Source: CAVRCT01 sp963719645 | GTDB taxonomy: Bacteria > Pseudomonadota > Gammaproteobacteria > DSM-16500 | Assembly (NCBI GenBank): GCA_963719645.1 | Contig: CAVRCT010000005.1 | Span: forward strand, 62,001 to 126,000 | Direction: 5' to 3' | DNA: 64,000 bases | In this document: positions 9,117 to 18,551 of the stretch, one piece after another | Layout: every line of letters begins with the position of its first letter | Numbering within the stretch: position 1 is the stretch's first letter | The notes under the pieces: generated by a model | Database searches by the model: none | The model's input: the letters and a program-made list of their open reading frames with translations, nothing else | What the model was told of the DNA's origin: nothing | Translations under genes and position numbers: made by a program

Positions 9117-9486
9117 GAAATGTCCGCCAAATTTGGTTAATGACATCCGACAGTGTCATTGGATCAAACGGTTTATGAATCACCTCAATGACACCTAGCG
9201 ATTTATATTGCGCAATCTCAATGGGTTGAATTTTCGCAGTCATAAAAATAGTGGGGACTGACTTATTGGATCGCTTGCGCAATTCAAGCAACGTTGCAGG
9301 CCCATCTAATTCTGGCATCATGACATCCAGCAACAAAAGATCCGGATTAAAATCTTCAATCACAGCCAGCACTTCTTTGCCACTTCGGCAATATTTTATT
9401 TCAAAGCCGCCAATATCCTCCAACGCAATTTGCGCTATGGCTTGGATATCCGGCTCATCTTCTGCGTACAAAATTCTTAAAGGCAT
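9106..9486 (-). CDS. CheY-like single-domain response regulator
   Basis: 126 residues, one receiver domain and no output domain. The acidic pair E9/D10, phosphoacceptor Asp54 (LLLLDVMMPELDG), Thr83 (FMTAK) and Lys105 (HKPF) are all in place, so it should be phosphorylatable. It lies 10 bp downstream of the hybrid kinase and overlaps the HPt gene, so it probably shuttles phosphate between them or acts through protein contact. The final target is not visible here. Confidence 0.9.
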   Translation of the reverse strand: MPLRILYAEDEPDIQAIAQIALEDIGGFEIKYCRSGKEVLAVIEDFNPDLLLLDVMMPELDGPATLLELRKRSNKSVPTIFMTAKIQPIEIAQYKSLGVIEVIHKPFDPMTLSDVINQIWRTFHGA

Positions 9487-9496
9487 TTTACCTCAC

Positions 9497-12400
9497 TTAA
9501 CTTGCCGCCATCGCTAAAATATTTTTAATGGTTTCTAACAACTTCTGTTGAGACATCTTAGACTTTACCAATGCTTCATGGACAAAACTCGCATATTTCT
9601 CATCCAATTCAGAGGCTGAATAGACAATGACTGGCGTTTGTGTTTTTGCCAGCAAGGGTAATAATTCCGTGGCATTACCGTCTGCACAAACCAAATCTAA
9701 AATCACTAGATCATAATGCCCTCTGATCAATTTAATTTTGGCTTCATGCAAACTCGTTACAAAAGTCAAATCGACGGTTTCTTGTAAAAGCGTTTTCACC
9801 ATTTGCTGCTCGTCCAAATCATCTTCGACATGCAAAATATGTGGGCGTTCCGACGTGATCGCTTTCTTATTTAATCGCTGAATTAATATGACAAGTTTAT
9901 TGAAATCAATGGGCTTATCTAGCCAATCAATCACTGAGAATGCATCGCCATTTAAAATAGATTCGCCTGTTTGCGAAATAACTGAGGTTACAATAATCGG
10001 TAATAGTTTTGTTTTTTCAGCGAGACGTAACTCTCTAATTAATGCAATACCATCTTGATCCGGTAAAATTAAATCCAGCAACAGCGCTTTATACTCATTC
10101 ATCGACACTAATTTTTTGACTTCTTCAGCCGAGCCCGCTAAATCAATGGTATAACCCGCCTCTTCAAGCAACGCTTTTAAATAGAGCGCTTGGCTTTCAT
10201 CATCTTCACACAGCAGCAATGTTCCGGACTGAATATTGACGCTTTCATTTTTTGTCTTCACGCCGGTTAAAACGGGATGCGCTACTGTTTTTAAATCAAA
10301 ATAAAAGGTACAGCCTTCGTTTTTTTGCGATACAAACTTCAATGTGCCGCCTAACTTTTCGATGATCGATTTACAAATGTTTAACCCTAAACCGGTACCG
10401 CCGTGCTTGCGATTATCTTTGGTATCCGCTTGAGAAAAGCGTTGGAAAATCTCTCCCTTAAAGGTATCCGGAATCCCTGGACCCTGATCTTTCACAGCAA
10501 CACGGACACGCTCATTAATAAATTTGATCGCCACATCCACCGTGCCGCCTTGCGGTGAAAACTTTACTGCATTTGAAATTAAATTTGTCATCACCTGGAT
10601 GAATCGATCAACATCAACACTTACCCAAGTCGGCTCAATGCTTTCAGTCAATTGAATTCTAACTGCAAATTTTTCGCCATACATTTGATTTGCAGTAATC
10701 GAATCTATTACCAATTTGACAATTTCATGCGGCTCGCAGTGAAAAGTCATCTTACCGGCTTCTATTTTTTCGACATCTAAAATATCGTTAATCAAATGTA
10801 ATAAGCGCTCGCAATTATTATTGGCAATTTCCAATAATTTTTTGGCCTTTTCTGAAAGATCACCTACCACACCGCCTAGCAGTAGGCTAATTGAACCGCG
10901 AATGGATGTTAAAGGCGTACGCAATTCGTGACTGACCACAGAGACAAACTCACTTTTGAGCTTCTCAACTTTTTTACGTTCTGCCACATCCCGCACAATG
11001 ACGACATATGTTACTTGATGACCTGCATTCATGCCGGATACCGTTAATTCGACCGGAAAACAGGTGCCGGGTTTTGTACTGGCTATAAATTCAATCGGGC
11101 CTTTGCCGACAATTTCTTTCAATTTCTCTGTTAACCCAGGAATGAGGATTTGGATTTTAGCTTGATGTAAATCTTTAGCGAAATAACCAAACATTTTCAT
11201 GGTCCGTGAATTAAATGAGACAATCATTCCTTTTTCATTGACGGTGATAATACTGTCCGATGCCGAATTCAAAATTGCGGTTTTTTGTGCTTCACTGGCG
11301 CGCAAATCATTTTCATAAAATTTTCGTTGAATGAATTGACCTATTTGTGGTGCAAAAATAGTGATTAATTGAATTTTCTCGTCCGTGAGCAAAAATGCAC
11401 GTTCTGAAAAAAACTCAATGACACCAAACACTTTGTTTTGTAATAAAATGGGGTAACAAAATACAGCGTTCAGCCCACCCTCAATCGCTTGCTGCTTACG
11501 AACAAACACTGCATCATCGTTCTGATTTTTAAAATCAACATTCCAGTAAGGCTTAGCATGCAGCCACACCATGCCTGGCAAACTTTTTCCTTTTTCAAGT
11601 TCGAGATTTCGCGTGACTGCCTCTAGCTGCTTAACTGCTAAATCAGGTCTATACCATAAATCAAGATTTCGGATACGCTGAGTCTTTTCATCCACAATCC
11701 AAATCGTTGCAAAATCCCAATCCAAGTTTTCACAAATCACTCGCAGAATGTCTGGAATAGCAATTCTGAGATCCACAGCTTGTGAAATAATTTGTGTGAC
11801 CGCAAATTCTGTTATTTGTGTTTTTTCATTCAGTTTCTGTCGACTGATATCCAACAAAGAACCCGCCATTCGTGTCGCATAGCCTCGTTTGTCCCACACA
11901 GCTTGGCCAACCGCCTGAAACCAATAATAGTCGCCCGATTTATGTCGCAGTCGATATTCAATTTTATACGGTTGATGATGAAGAATATGATCGCGAAGAG
12001 CTTGACTAGCTCTCTCAGCATCCTCGGGATGAATATTTTTTTCAAGCTCCTGAATGCTGTTTTTTAACTCATCATCTGTATATCCCAGCATGTGTTTTAA
12101 ATAATTCGAATAAAAAATACGATCCGTGCCCACTTCCCAATCCCACAACCCTGCACCGCTGCCGGTCATGGCTAATCGATAACGCTCTTCACTTTCTTTT
12201 AATTGTCGATTTCTCTTTCGCAATTTTTTTTCAGCTCTGACCACACGATACAATAACGGCGTAATCTCCATTCGCAACAATAAGAGTCCGATAATCACAC
12301 CCATTAATACGATCGCCGCGACAACATAAATTTTTTGTGTAATCTGTTTATATAATTCTGCAACATTTACTTTAAAAAATATATAAAGGTTGTAATGATC

Positions 12401-13786
12401 TATCGCTTGGTAAGCCGCCAAAATATGAATATGGTGTTGATCATAAGTAATCATTGCGCCTTGATCGCCCTTTAATGCATGCGTCATAGGGCCGTTTGGA
12501 TTAATTTTACTTAATGACTGACGGATTATCTGCGGATGATTGCGAAATGGAAAACACAGGACTTGTTTATTCTCTATCAGTGAACACAGCACAATCGCTG
12601 ACGTATTATATTGTCTTTCAGCACTGGCAAATAGGTTATCGATTCCGCGCATCGGCCATTCAGCTGTCAGAAAAATTTTTTGTTGATTGCTTAACTGAGC
12701 GTGTTGACTCATCCGAATATACCATCCATTCTGCCAGACGAGCGTGGTGTCAACCGCCGCATTTAGTTTCACTGACATTTCAGGGTTGGCGATAAACGTA
12801 CCTTCTTGCGCCATTAACTTCCCCTGCTCATTTAAAATATTTACCGCTGAAAATCCCTGTGCCAGATAAAATTTTTCGACTGACGTCATCTCAGAAGGTG
12901 ACAGTGTCATGTTATTTTTTCCAATGTGAGGCACAAATAACGGTAAACTGGCATTGATAGAATTAAATGTTGAGGTAGCTAATTGAATTTGTGTTTGAAA
13001 TGACTCTGCATTATTGCGTAACTTTTCTTGAAACCCTCTTTTGACAAAGTCAATTTGCTGGCTGGATAAATTAATAAAACAAGCGGCTCCAATGACGGTA
13101 CCGATAAACAAAAAAATTAGAACACAGATGAGAAAAATTTTTTTGTCTTCTCGCCCCTGCTGATAGAGTAATGTTGCATAAGGATTTTCATGCCACACAC
13201 CCCATATAACAGCGGATGAAAAAGCAAACGCTAATCCTTCTGCCAACGGCATATTATTAAAATGATACCAGCTATAGAGAAATTCAATTTTTAACAGATA
13301 ACCGGCTATTGCAATACTACTGATGAAAAAAATAAAAAAAATCACGGCTTCAATTGCCAATGCCATTTTTTTTATATGCGCCCAGGGCAATAAAACAAAC
13401 GTCAATCCCATCAACATAAATGAGATAGCACTGTTCGGTGTCAAACGTCCTGGGTGAGGAAAAAAATAATTTGGCGACGCGCCAACAAATAACTGATCAA
13501 TTCCTAAATCAGAATGAATCAAATCTTGATAAAACACGATACCCGCAAATATAAGGATCACCGCGCCTAATCCGATTTGGATTCTTTCTGTCAGTGGGTT
13601 GGAATAAAAGCAACAGCCGAGAGCAACACCGCTCAGTGTAAATAAGAAACCCGAATTGAAAACAGGAATATATTGAAAGCCCCATTCTGAAAATAATTGT
13701 GCATGCATCCCCCAACCCAACATCACTGCTAATCCAAAACCGCTGATTATCAGACTAGGAAGGAGCGTCATCATTTTCTTGGACAT
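9497..13786 (-). CDS. Large hybrid sensor histidine kinase (7TM-sensor-PAS-GAF-PAS-HK-REC-REC)
   Basis: 1429 residues from ATG 13786 (AAGGG lies 5 bp upstream; a TTG one codon earlier is less likely). Layout: hydrophobic MASE-like region with several helices (about 10-205), helix 218-240, extracytoplasmic sensor (245-485), helix 487-506, PAS (535-650), GAF (665-825), PAS (835-940), HisKA with SHELRTPL (phospho-His about 953), HATPase with NLISNAVKFSP, DQGPGIP and GGTGLGL, then two receivers beginning LLLCEDDESQ and ILHVEDDLDE. Both keep LLLDL or VILDL phosphoacceptor motifs. It sits 23 bp after the M50 protease and 10 bp before the CheY-like gene. The ligand is unknown; the N-terminus resembles a membrane-embedded sensor plus a CHASE-like domain. 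Confidence 0.9.
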   Translation of the reverse strand: MSKKMMTLLPSLIISGFGLAVMLGWGMHAQLFSEWGFQYIPVFNSGFLFTLSGVALGCCFYSNPLTERIQIGLGAVILIFAGIVFYQDLIHSDLGIDQLFVGASPNYFFPHPGRLTPNSAISFMLMGLTFVLLPWAHIKKMALAIEAVIFFIFFISSIAIAGYLLKIEFLYSWYHFNNMPLAEGLAFAFSSAVIWGVWHENPYATLLYQQGREDKKIFLICVLIFLFIGTVIGAACFINLSSQQIDFVKRGFQEKLRNNAESFQTQIQLATSTFNSINASLPLFVPHIGKNNMTLSPSEMTSVEKFYLAQGFSAVNILNEQGKLMAQEGTFIANPEMSVKLNAAVDTTLVWQNGWYIRMSQHAQLSNQQKIFLTAEWPMRGIDNLFASAERQYNTSAIVLCSLIENKQVLCFPFRNHPQIIRQSLSKINPNGPMTHALKGDQGAMITYDQHHIHILAAYQAIDHYNLYIFFKVNVAELYKQITQKIYVVAAIVLMGVIIGLLLLRMEITPLLYRVVRAEKKLRKRNRQLKESEERYRLAMTGSGAGLWDWEVGTDRIFYSNYLKHMLGYTDDELKNSIQELEKNIHPEDAERASQALRDHILHHQPYKIEYRLRHKSGDYYWFQAVGQAVWDKRGYATRMAGSLLDISRQKLNEKTQITEFAVTQIISQAVDLRIAIPDILRVICENLDWDFATIWIVDEKTQRIRNLDLWYRPDLAVKQLEAVTRNLELEKGKSLPGMVWLHAKPYWNVDFKNQNDDAVFVRKQQAIEGGLNAVFCYPILLQNKVFGVIEFFSERAFLLTDEKIQLITIFAPQIGQFIQRKFYENDLRASEAQKTAILNSASDSIITVNEKGMIVSFNSRTMKMFGYFAKDLHQAKIQILIPGLTEKLKEIVGKGPIEFIASTKPGTCFPVELTVSGMNAGHQVTYVVIVRDVAERKKVEKLKSEFVSVVSHELRTPLTSIRGSISLLLGGVVGDLSEKAKKLLEIANNNCERLLHLINDILDVEKIEAGKMTFHCEPHEIVKLVIDSITANQMYGEKFAVRIQLTESIEPTWVSVDVDRFIQVMTNLISNAVKFSPQGGTVDVAIKFINERVRVAVKDQGPGIPDTFKGEIFQRFSQADTKDNRKHGGTGLGLNICKSIIEKLGGTLKFVSQKNEGCTFYFDLKTVAHPVLTGVKTKNESVNIQSGTLLLCEDDESQALYLKALLEEAGYTIDLAGSAEEVKKLVSMNEYKALLLDLILPDQDGIALIRELRLAEKTKLLPIIVTSVISQTGESILNGDAFSVIDWLDKPIDFNKLVILIQRLNKKAITSERPHILHVEDDLDEQQMVKTLLQETVDLTFVTSLHEAKIKLIRGHYDLVILDLVCADGNATELLPLLAKTQTPVIVYSASELDEKYASFVHEALVKSKMSQQKLLETIKNILAMAAS

Positions 13787-13809
13787 CAAGGCCCTTACTG
13801 TTTATGTGG

Positions 13810-14457
13810 TTACATGTTTAGTCCAAATAAATCATTTAATCCATTTAACAAGAAAAAAATGGGCGGTCGCATAACAACGAGCAGAAGCCCACTGACCATC
13901 AATAAAATTAAAATAAAAAAACCATATGGCTCTAACTTATATAATCCCCAACCGAGTCGGCCCGGTAATAAATTACATAAGGCACGACCCCCATCAAGCG
14001 GGGGTATCGGTAAACAATTTAAAATCGCCAAGACTACATTTATTATCATACCCGCTTGCCCCATCAGAAACAGAGGTTTTGCAAACCAGGGTGGTAAAAA
14101 TAATGCGCTTTTGGCTACTGCTGCCCAAATGACAGCCATGACCAAATTAGCGAGAGGACCGGCGATTGCAACCAGCACCATGTTATAACGTGGATTTCGC
14201 ATGTTGCGCGCATCCACTGGAACGGGTTTTGCCCAACCAAAAATGAAATTTCCGAGCAGCAATAACAGGATAGGTACAACGATCGTCCCCATCAAATCAA
14301 TATGCCGAATGGGATTGAGACTCAATCGACCGGCTAGCTTTGCTGTTTTATCCCCGAATAAATAAGCCACCCAGCCATGCGCTACTTCATGGAGTGTAAT
14401 GGCAAATAAAATGGGGATAATTGAGATTAAAAGCTTTTGTATTGCTGTGACTTCCAT
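13810..14457 (-). CDS. Site-2 protease family membrane metalloprotease (M50)
   Basis: Intramembrane zinc protease of the compact Rip/SREBP-type class, 215 residues and about six hydrophobic segments. The zinc motif HEVAH is at 23-27 and the second motif PPLDGG is at 153-158, with Asp155 the third ligand. There is no PDZ domain, unlike RseP. It is the first gene of the signalling operon running down to the HPt protein. Whether it cleaves an anti-sigma factor or a component of this phosphorelay cannot be told from sequence. Confidence 0.9.
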   Translation of the reverse strand: MEVTAIQKLLISIIPILFAITLHEVAHGWVAYLFGDKTAKLAGRLSLNPIRHIDLMGTIVVPILLLLLGNFIFGWAKPVPVDARNMRNPRYNMVLVAIAGPLANLVMAVIWAAVAKSALFLPPWFAKPLFLMGQAGMIINVVLAILNCLPIPPLDGGRALCNLLPGRLGWGLYKLEPYGFFILILLMVSGLLLVVMRPPIFFLLNGLNDLFGLNM

Positions 14458-14552
14458 AGATTAAGTACCTTGCTCAGGATTGATTTGGATCGATTATATA
14501 GCAGTTATCTGCTTTGAGAAGTCTCTCTCTTTGAAAAAGGGAGACCAGGAGG

Positions 14553-14666
14553 CAATGGCACTAGCTTAAGAACTGTCGTCCCGGAATTTACTGGCGCTTA
14601 ATGAGCGCTTTTTGCGAATTTAGCGCCAGTAAATTCCGGGACGACAGTTCTTAAGCTAGTGCCATT
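14553..14666. mobile_element. MITE-like element B, short form (114 bp)
   Basis: Almost completely palindromic: AATGGCACTAGCTTAAG at the left and its inverse at the right, with an inner CTGGCGCTTAATGAGCGC hairpin. It is flanked by the exact 12-bp direct repeat GAGACCAGGAGG (14541-14552 and 14667-14678). The flanks themselves resemble a diverged outer palindromic repeat (TTTGAAAAAGGGAGACC on one side, GGGATTTTTATATAA on the other). Confidence 0.88.
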
Positions 14667-14749
14667 GAGACCAGGAGGGATTTTTATATAATTTAATTTT
14701 TTTACAACCCCCCCCTTTTTTCAAAGACGTTGTTGCGTAATTCCCACTT

Positions 14750-14852
14750 CCGTCATTGCGAGGAGCGTTTTTTGCGACGAAGCAATCCAGTTCTTGATTC
14801 TTAAGTCTAAAACTGGATTGCTTCGTCGCAAAAAACGCTCCTCGCAATGACG
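14750..14852. repeat. Palindromic repeat C (CGTCATTGCGAGGAGC type)
   Basis: 43-bp inverted arms, left 14750-14792 starting CCGTCATTGCGAGGAGC and right 14810-14852 ending with its inverse, joined by a 17-bp loop. It resembles the palindromes containing CGTCATTGCGAG and AAGCAATCC that are scattered in many proteobacterial and rickettsial genomes. A second copy is at 54001-54155. Together with element B it fills the 470-bp gap before the ZIP gene. Confidence 0.9.
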
Positions 14853-14864
14853 GCGCGAGAATTA

Positions 14865-14893
14865 TGCATTTTGAAGTGCGACTGGTATATAAT
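14865..14893 (+). promoter_or_regulatory. Possible promoter of the ZIP gene
   Basis: A perfect TATAAT at 14888-14893, 36 bp upstream of the ATG. The region 17 bp further up (TGCATT, 14865-14870) is a poor -35. It starts just past repeat C, so the hairpin would insulate it from upstream transcription. Confidence 0.35.
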
Positions 14894-14929
14894 CCAAATT
14901 CTTTATCTTAAGAGCACTAGGCCAATACC

Positions 14930-15694
14930 ATGGATCTGATTGTTTACAAAACCATTGCAGGGGTACTCATTTTTTTGACTACATTGATTGTAGTGATTTA
15001 TCCCATCAAAACACGCGCCTATCCCACTCATCATCATCTTCTTGAGTTAGCAGATGCGTTTGCCAGCGGGATTTTTTTAGGTGCCGCATTGTTTCATATG
15101 CTGCCCGATGCCATTTTAGGTTTCGCAACGGTTGAGCAAAAAAATAATTATCCGATCGCTGAACTTTTTTGTGCGGGTGGTTTTTTAATTTTATTATTTC
15201 TAGAACGACTATCCCATTATTCATCCGGTGGCAATCAACATTCTAAAACCATTCCTTACATGCTCGCCTTGATTTTTATTGTCCATGCACTGATTGAAGG
15301 GACTGTGTTAGGTGTAAATACGACTTTCGCGACAGCCCTCATTATTTTTCTGGCTGTTCTTGCGCACAAGAGTTCGGAAAGCTTTGCATTGGCAGTGATA
15401 TTAAATCGAAGCAATTTTAAATTAAAATCCATTCTTGCTTTGATTTTAGTTTTTTCTATTATGACGCCGCTGGGTATCTTGCTAGGAACGACACTGACAG
15501 AATATCTGCATGCTCAGAATGGCGTTTGGATTGCCGCTTGTTTTAATGCTTTTGCCGCAGGCACCTTTCTTTATATGTCGACATTGCATCACATTAACCA
15601 TCATCACCGTCAACACGAAGCTGAAAACATGGTGGAGTTTTTCTGTTTAGTGATGGGGTTGGGATTAATGGCGGCGTTGGCTTGGTGGGCGTGA
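14930..15694 (+). CDS. ZIP family divalent metal transporter
   Basis: Inner-membrane importer for zinc or related divalent cations, 254 residues with about eight hydrophobic helices. Family motifs are visible: GIFLGAALFHMLPDA in helix 2, VHALIEGTVLG in helix 4 and HKSSESFALA in helix 5, supplying the His and Glu ligands of the transport site. The cytoplasmic loop is short and His-poor compared with eukaryotic ZIPs; a His-rich stretch (HHINHHHRQH) precedes the last helix. It is monocistronic between repeats. Metal specificity cannot be read from sequence. Confidence 0.9.
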   Translation: MDLIVYKTIAGVLIFLTTLIVVIYPIKTRAYPTHHHLLELADAFASGIFLGAALFHMLPDAILGFATVEQKNNYPIAELFCAGGFLILLFLERLSHYSSGGNQHSKTIPYMLALIFIVHALIEGTVLGVNTTFATALIIFLAVLAHKSSESFALAVILNRSNFKLKSILALILVFSIMTPLGILLGTTLTEYLHAQNGVWIAACFNAFAAGTFLYMSTLHHINHHHRQHEAENMVEFFCLVMGLGLMAALAWWA

Positions 15695-15722
15695 GGAAAT
15701 TTTATAGCTCCCTTTTGATACT

Positions 15723-16235
15723 AATGGCATCCAGCTTAAGAACTGTCATCCCGGAATTTACTGGCGCTTAATGAGCGCCTTTTGCGAATTTAGCGCCAGT
15801 TAATGTCCGGGATCCATTTTGCTTGAAGTACGTTAAGTTAAAAGTAAGAGAAGTGGTAAATTGAAAATGGATCCTGAATAAATATTCCGTGCGAGTACCC
15901 TCGCTACGGTTAAAATATGTTGACGTCATATTTTTCAGGACGACGCAGGGGTGGAATTTGCGTCGATCCATCAGCCCGCAGGGCTTAGGTATTCCTCCGC
16001 TGTGTCGTCCTGAAAAATCTTACGCCCAAATTATTTGACCGCAGTTATCGCAGTAGCGCGTAAGATTTATTCAGGATCCACGAACGAAGAACTCATTCCT
16101 GAATTTATATGGATCGAGGATACTCAAGTGGATCCTGAATAAATATTCCGTGCGAGTACCCTCGCTACGGTTAAAATATGTTGACGTCATATTTTTCAGG
16201 ACGACGCAGGGGTGGAATTTGCGTCGATCCATCAG
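15723..16235. mobile_element. Chimeric repeat: element B left half joined to 261-bp family
   Basis: It starts AATGGCATCCAGCTTAAG and follows element B as far as GTCCGGGATCCATTTTGC, then runs at GGATCCTGAATAAATATT (15869) into the 261-bp family. The same landmark returns at 16130, exactly 261 bp on, so this is about one and a half units. It ends near GATCCATCAG (16235) with no second B end and no evident target duplication. The 600-bp gap between the ZIP gene and mdh holds only this. Confidence 0.85.
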
Positions 16236-16302
16236 TTGTAGGGTGGCACGACGCGCCTTTTGCGTCGTAATCCACCAAGCTGCAGCAATTTGCAAAGGAT
16301 TT

Positions 16303-17295
16303 TTAAGCAGAAACCAATCCTAACTCCATCACCGCATCACGTTCTTGGCGTAATTCATTTAACGTTAAATTAAATTTCTCTTGGCCAAATGCATTTTGCG
16401 TTATGCCAGAAACAATTTTTAATTTACCGCCTTCCGTTTGACAAGGATAAGAGAAAATTAAACCTTCATCGACGCCATATTCACCTTGCGAACAACGCGC
16501 CACTGAAAAACTTTCACCGATCGGTGTTTCATGCACCAAATTATAAACGCCCGTTAATGCCGCATTGGCTGCAGAGGCGGCTGACGATGCGCCCCGCACT
16601 TTAATCACTTCAGCGCCGCGTTTTTGGATGATGGGAATAAAATCATTTTGTAGCCACTTGATATCCGTAATCACTTCTGATGCCGATTTACCGTTAATTT
16701 TTGCGTGATAAAAATCAGGATATTGTGTCGATGAATGATTACCCCAAATTGTCATTTGCGTCACTGCAGTGACATCAACACCCGCTTTGATAGCTAACTG
16801 CTTTCTGGCGCGTAACTCATCCAATGTCGTCATCGCATAGAAACGATCACGCGGTACATCCGGCGCGCTGTTCATTGCAATTAAACAATTGGTATTGCAA
16901 GGATTGCCCACCACAAAAACGCGGACATCATCCGCTGCATTCTCATTAATCGCGCGACCTTGGCCGGTAAAAATTTTGCCGTTAATTTTCAATAAATCAG
17001 CGCGCTCCATTCCTTCTTTACGAGGGACTGCGCCGACGAGAACAGCCCAGTTGACATCACGCATCGCTTCATTTAAGTCTGAGGTACAAATGATATTTTT
17101 TAACAATGGAAATGCGCAATCATCTAACTCCATCGCTACGCCGCGCAAACCCGGTAACGCTTGTTCTAATTCAAGCAAATGCAAATCAACATCAGTATCT
17201 GCCCCAAACATTTGGCCGGACGCAATCCTAAAAATTAATGCATAACCAATTTGCCCGGCAGCCCCGGTGATTGCCACTTTGACGCGTTTTCTCAT
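16303..17295 (-). CDS. mdh: Malate dehydrogenase
   Basis: NAD-dependent oxidation of malate to oxaloacetate in the TCA cycle. 330 residues, of the longer cytosolic-like (type 2) class. GAAGQIG at 11-17 is the nucleotide loop, PRKEGMER around 91-98 supplies substrate arginines, and WGNHSSTQYPD holds the catalytic His187. AGGAG precedes the ATG at 7 bp. It is divergent from hemW, with about 95 bp between the starts. Confidence 0.96.
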   Translation of the reverse strand: MRKRVKVAITGAAGQIGYALIFRIASGQMFGADTDVDLHLLELEQALPGLRGVAMELDDCAFPLLKNIICTSDLNEAMRDVNWAVLVGAVPRKEGMERADLLKINGKIFTGQGRAINENAADDVRVFVVGNPCNTNCLIAMNSAPDVPRDRFYAMTTLDELRARKQLAIKAGVDVTAVTQMTIWGNHSSTQYPDFYHAKINGKSASEVITDIKWLQNDFIPIIQKRGAEVIKVRGASSAASAANAALTGVYNLVHETPIGESFSVARCSQGEYGVDEGLIFSYPCQTEGGKLKIVSGITQNAFGQEKFNLTLNELRQERDAVMELGLVSA

Positions 17296-17389
17296 AACGA
17301 ACTCCTAGGTTAAAAATTGCCGTTATTCTAGCTGAATTAGGCGAGGCGGCCAAATTGTTATTTTAGCTAAATTGGGCTACTATCCCGCT

Positions 17390-18541
17390 ATGCAAAAATT
17401 TACCGTTCCTATTCCTTTAAGCCTCTATATCCACATTCCTTGGTGTGTCAAAAAATGTCCCTATTGTGATTTTAATTCGCATGAAGCCAAGCAATCGATT
17501 CCTGAAGAGGCGTATATCGCTGCTTTATTACAAGATTTAGATCAACAACTACCGACTATTTGGGGACGTCGAATTGTCAGCATTTTTTTTGGCGGCGGCA
17601 CGCCGAGTCTCTTCTCACCCCAAGCGATTGAAAAAATTCTTTCCGGTGTGTATCAACGCTTAAATTTTGGGCCCGATATTGAAATCACGTTAGAAGCCAA
17701 TCCGGGCACTGTCGATGCGGATCGGTTTAAAGGGTTTCGTGCGGCAGGAATCAATCGATTATCCATCGGCATTCAAAGTTTACAAAATAATAAACTGCAT
17801 GCGCTCGGGCGAATTCATGATCGAGAATATGCCTTGCGTGCGATTGATGCGGCACACTTGGCGGGCTTCACCAATTTTAATGTGGATTTGATGCATGGTT
17901 TACCGGGTCAACAGGTTGAAGAAGCCTTAGCGGATTTGCAAGATGCATTGCAATTTGCACCGCCTCATTTATCTTGGTATCAATTAACGATTGAGCCCAA
18001 TACTTTTTTCCATCATGCGCCACCTGTTCTGCCTGATGATGAAACGTTATTTGCTATCCAAGAAGAAGGTTGGAAAATGCTGCAATCTAAGGGGTTTCAA
18101 CACTATGAAATTTCCGCATTTGCTCAGCCAACTCATGCTTGTTTACATAATTTAAATTACTGGGAATTTGGTGATTATTTAGGAATCGGTGCTGGCGCAC
18201 ACAGTAAAATCACGCGATATGATCAAGAGACGATAACACGTCATTGGCAAGTCAAAAATCCGAAAGACTATCTCTCTGCTCAGCAAGTGTTTGTTGCAGA
18301 AAATCAAATTATCACTGAAAAAGATGCGCGATTTGAATTTATGCTCAATGCGTTGCGACTTATCGATGGTGTGAGCGCTGAGTTGTTTGTTGAGCGAACA
18401 GGATTTCCTCTGACGAGCTTGGAGCCTATGTTAACTTTTGCGCGCGATCAGAAATTATTGGTTGTGGATGAAAAGAAATTGCAAGCGACAGAAATGGGGT
18501 TACGGTTTTTGAACGATGTGATTAGTTTGTTTTTGGGATAG
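17390..18541 (+). CDS. hemW: Heme chaperone HemW (radical SAM, HemN-like)
   Basis: 383 residues from ATG 17390; a TTG at 17372 extends the frame but has no better ribosome site. The N-terminal CVKKCPYCDF carries the CX3CX2C cluster ligands of radical SAM proteins, followed by FFGGGTPSLF and EANPGTVD. The C-terminal half has HNLNYWEFGDYLGIGAGAHS, typical of HemW rather than of coproporphyrinogen dehydrogenase HemN. HemW binds and delivers heme to respiratory proteins. In many gammaproteobacteria it follows rdgB; here it stands alone, divergent from mdh. Confidence 0.92.
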   Translation: MQKFTVPIPLSLYIHIPWCVKKCPYCDFNSHEAKQSIPEEAYIAALLQDLDQQLPTIWGRRIVSIFFGGGTPSLFSPQAIEKILSGVYQRLNFGPDIEITLEANPGTVDADRFKGFRAAGINRLSIGIQSLQNNKLHALGRIHDREYALRAIDAAHLAGFTNFNVDLMHGLPGQQVEEALADLQDALQFAPPHLSWYQLTIEPNTFFHHAPPVLPDDETLFAIQEEGWKMLQSKGFQHYEISAFAQPTHACLHNLNYWEFGDYLGIGAGAHSKITRYDQETITRHWQVKNPKDYLSAQQVFVAENQIITEKDARFEFMLNALRLIDGVSAELFVERTGFPLTSLEPMLTFARDQKLLVVDEKKLQATEMGLRFLNDVISLFLG

Positions 18542-18551
18542 GGTTTTATTT

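Noticed and set aside
14656..14847. Short open frame in repeat C (MRGAFFATKQSSF...)
   Set aside because: It is encoded by the palindrome itself, as at 53923-54292 on both strands; no start signal.
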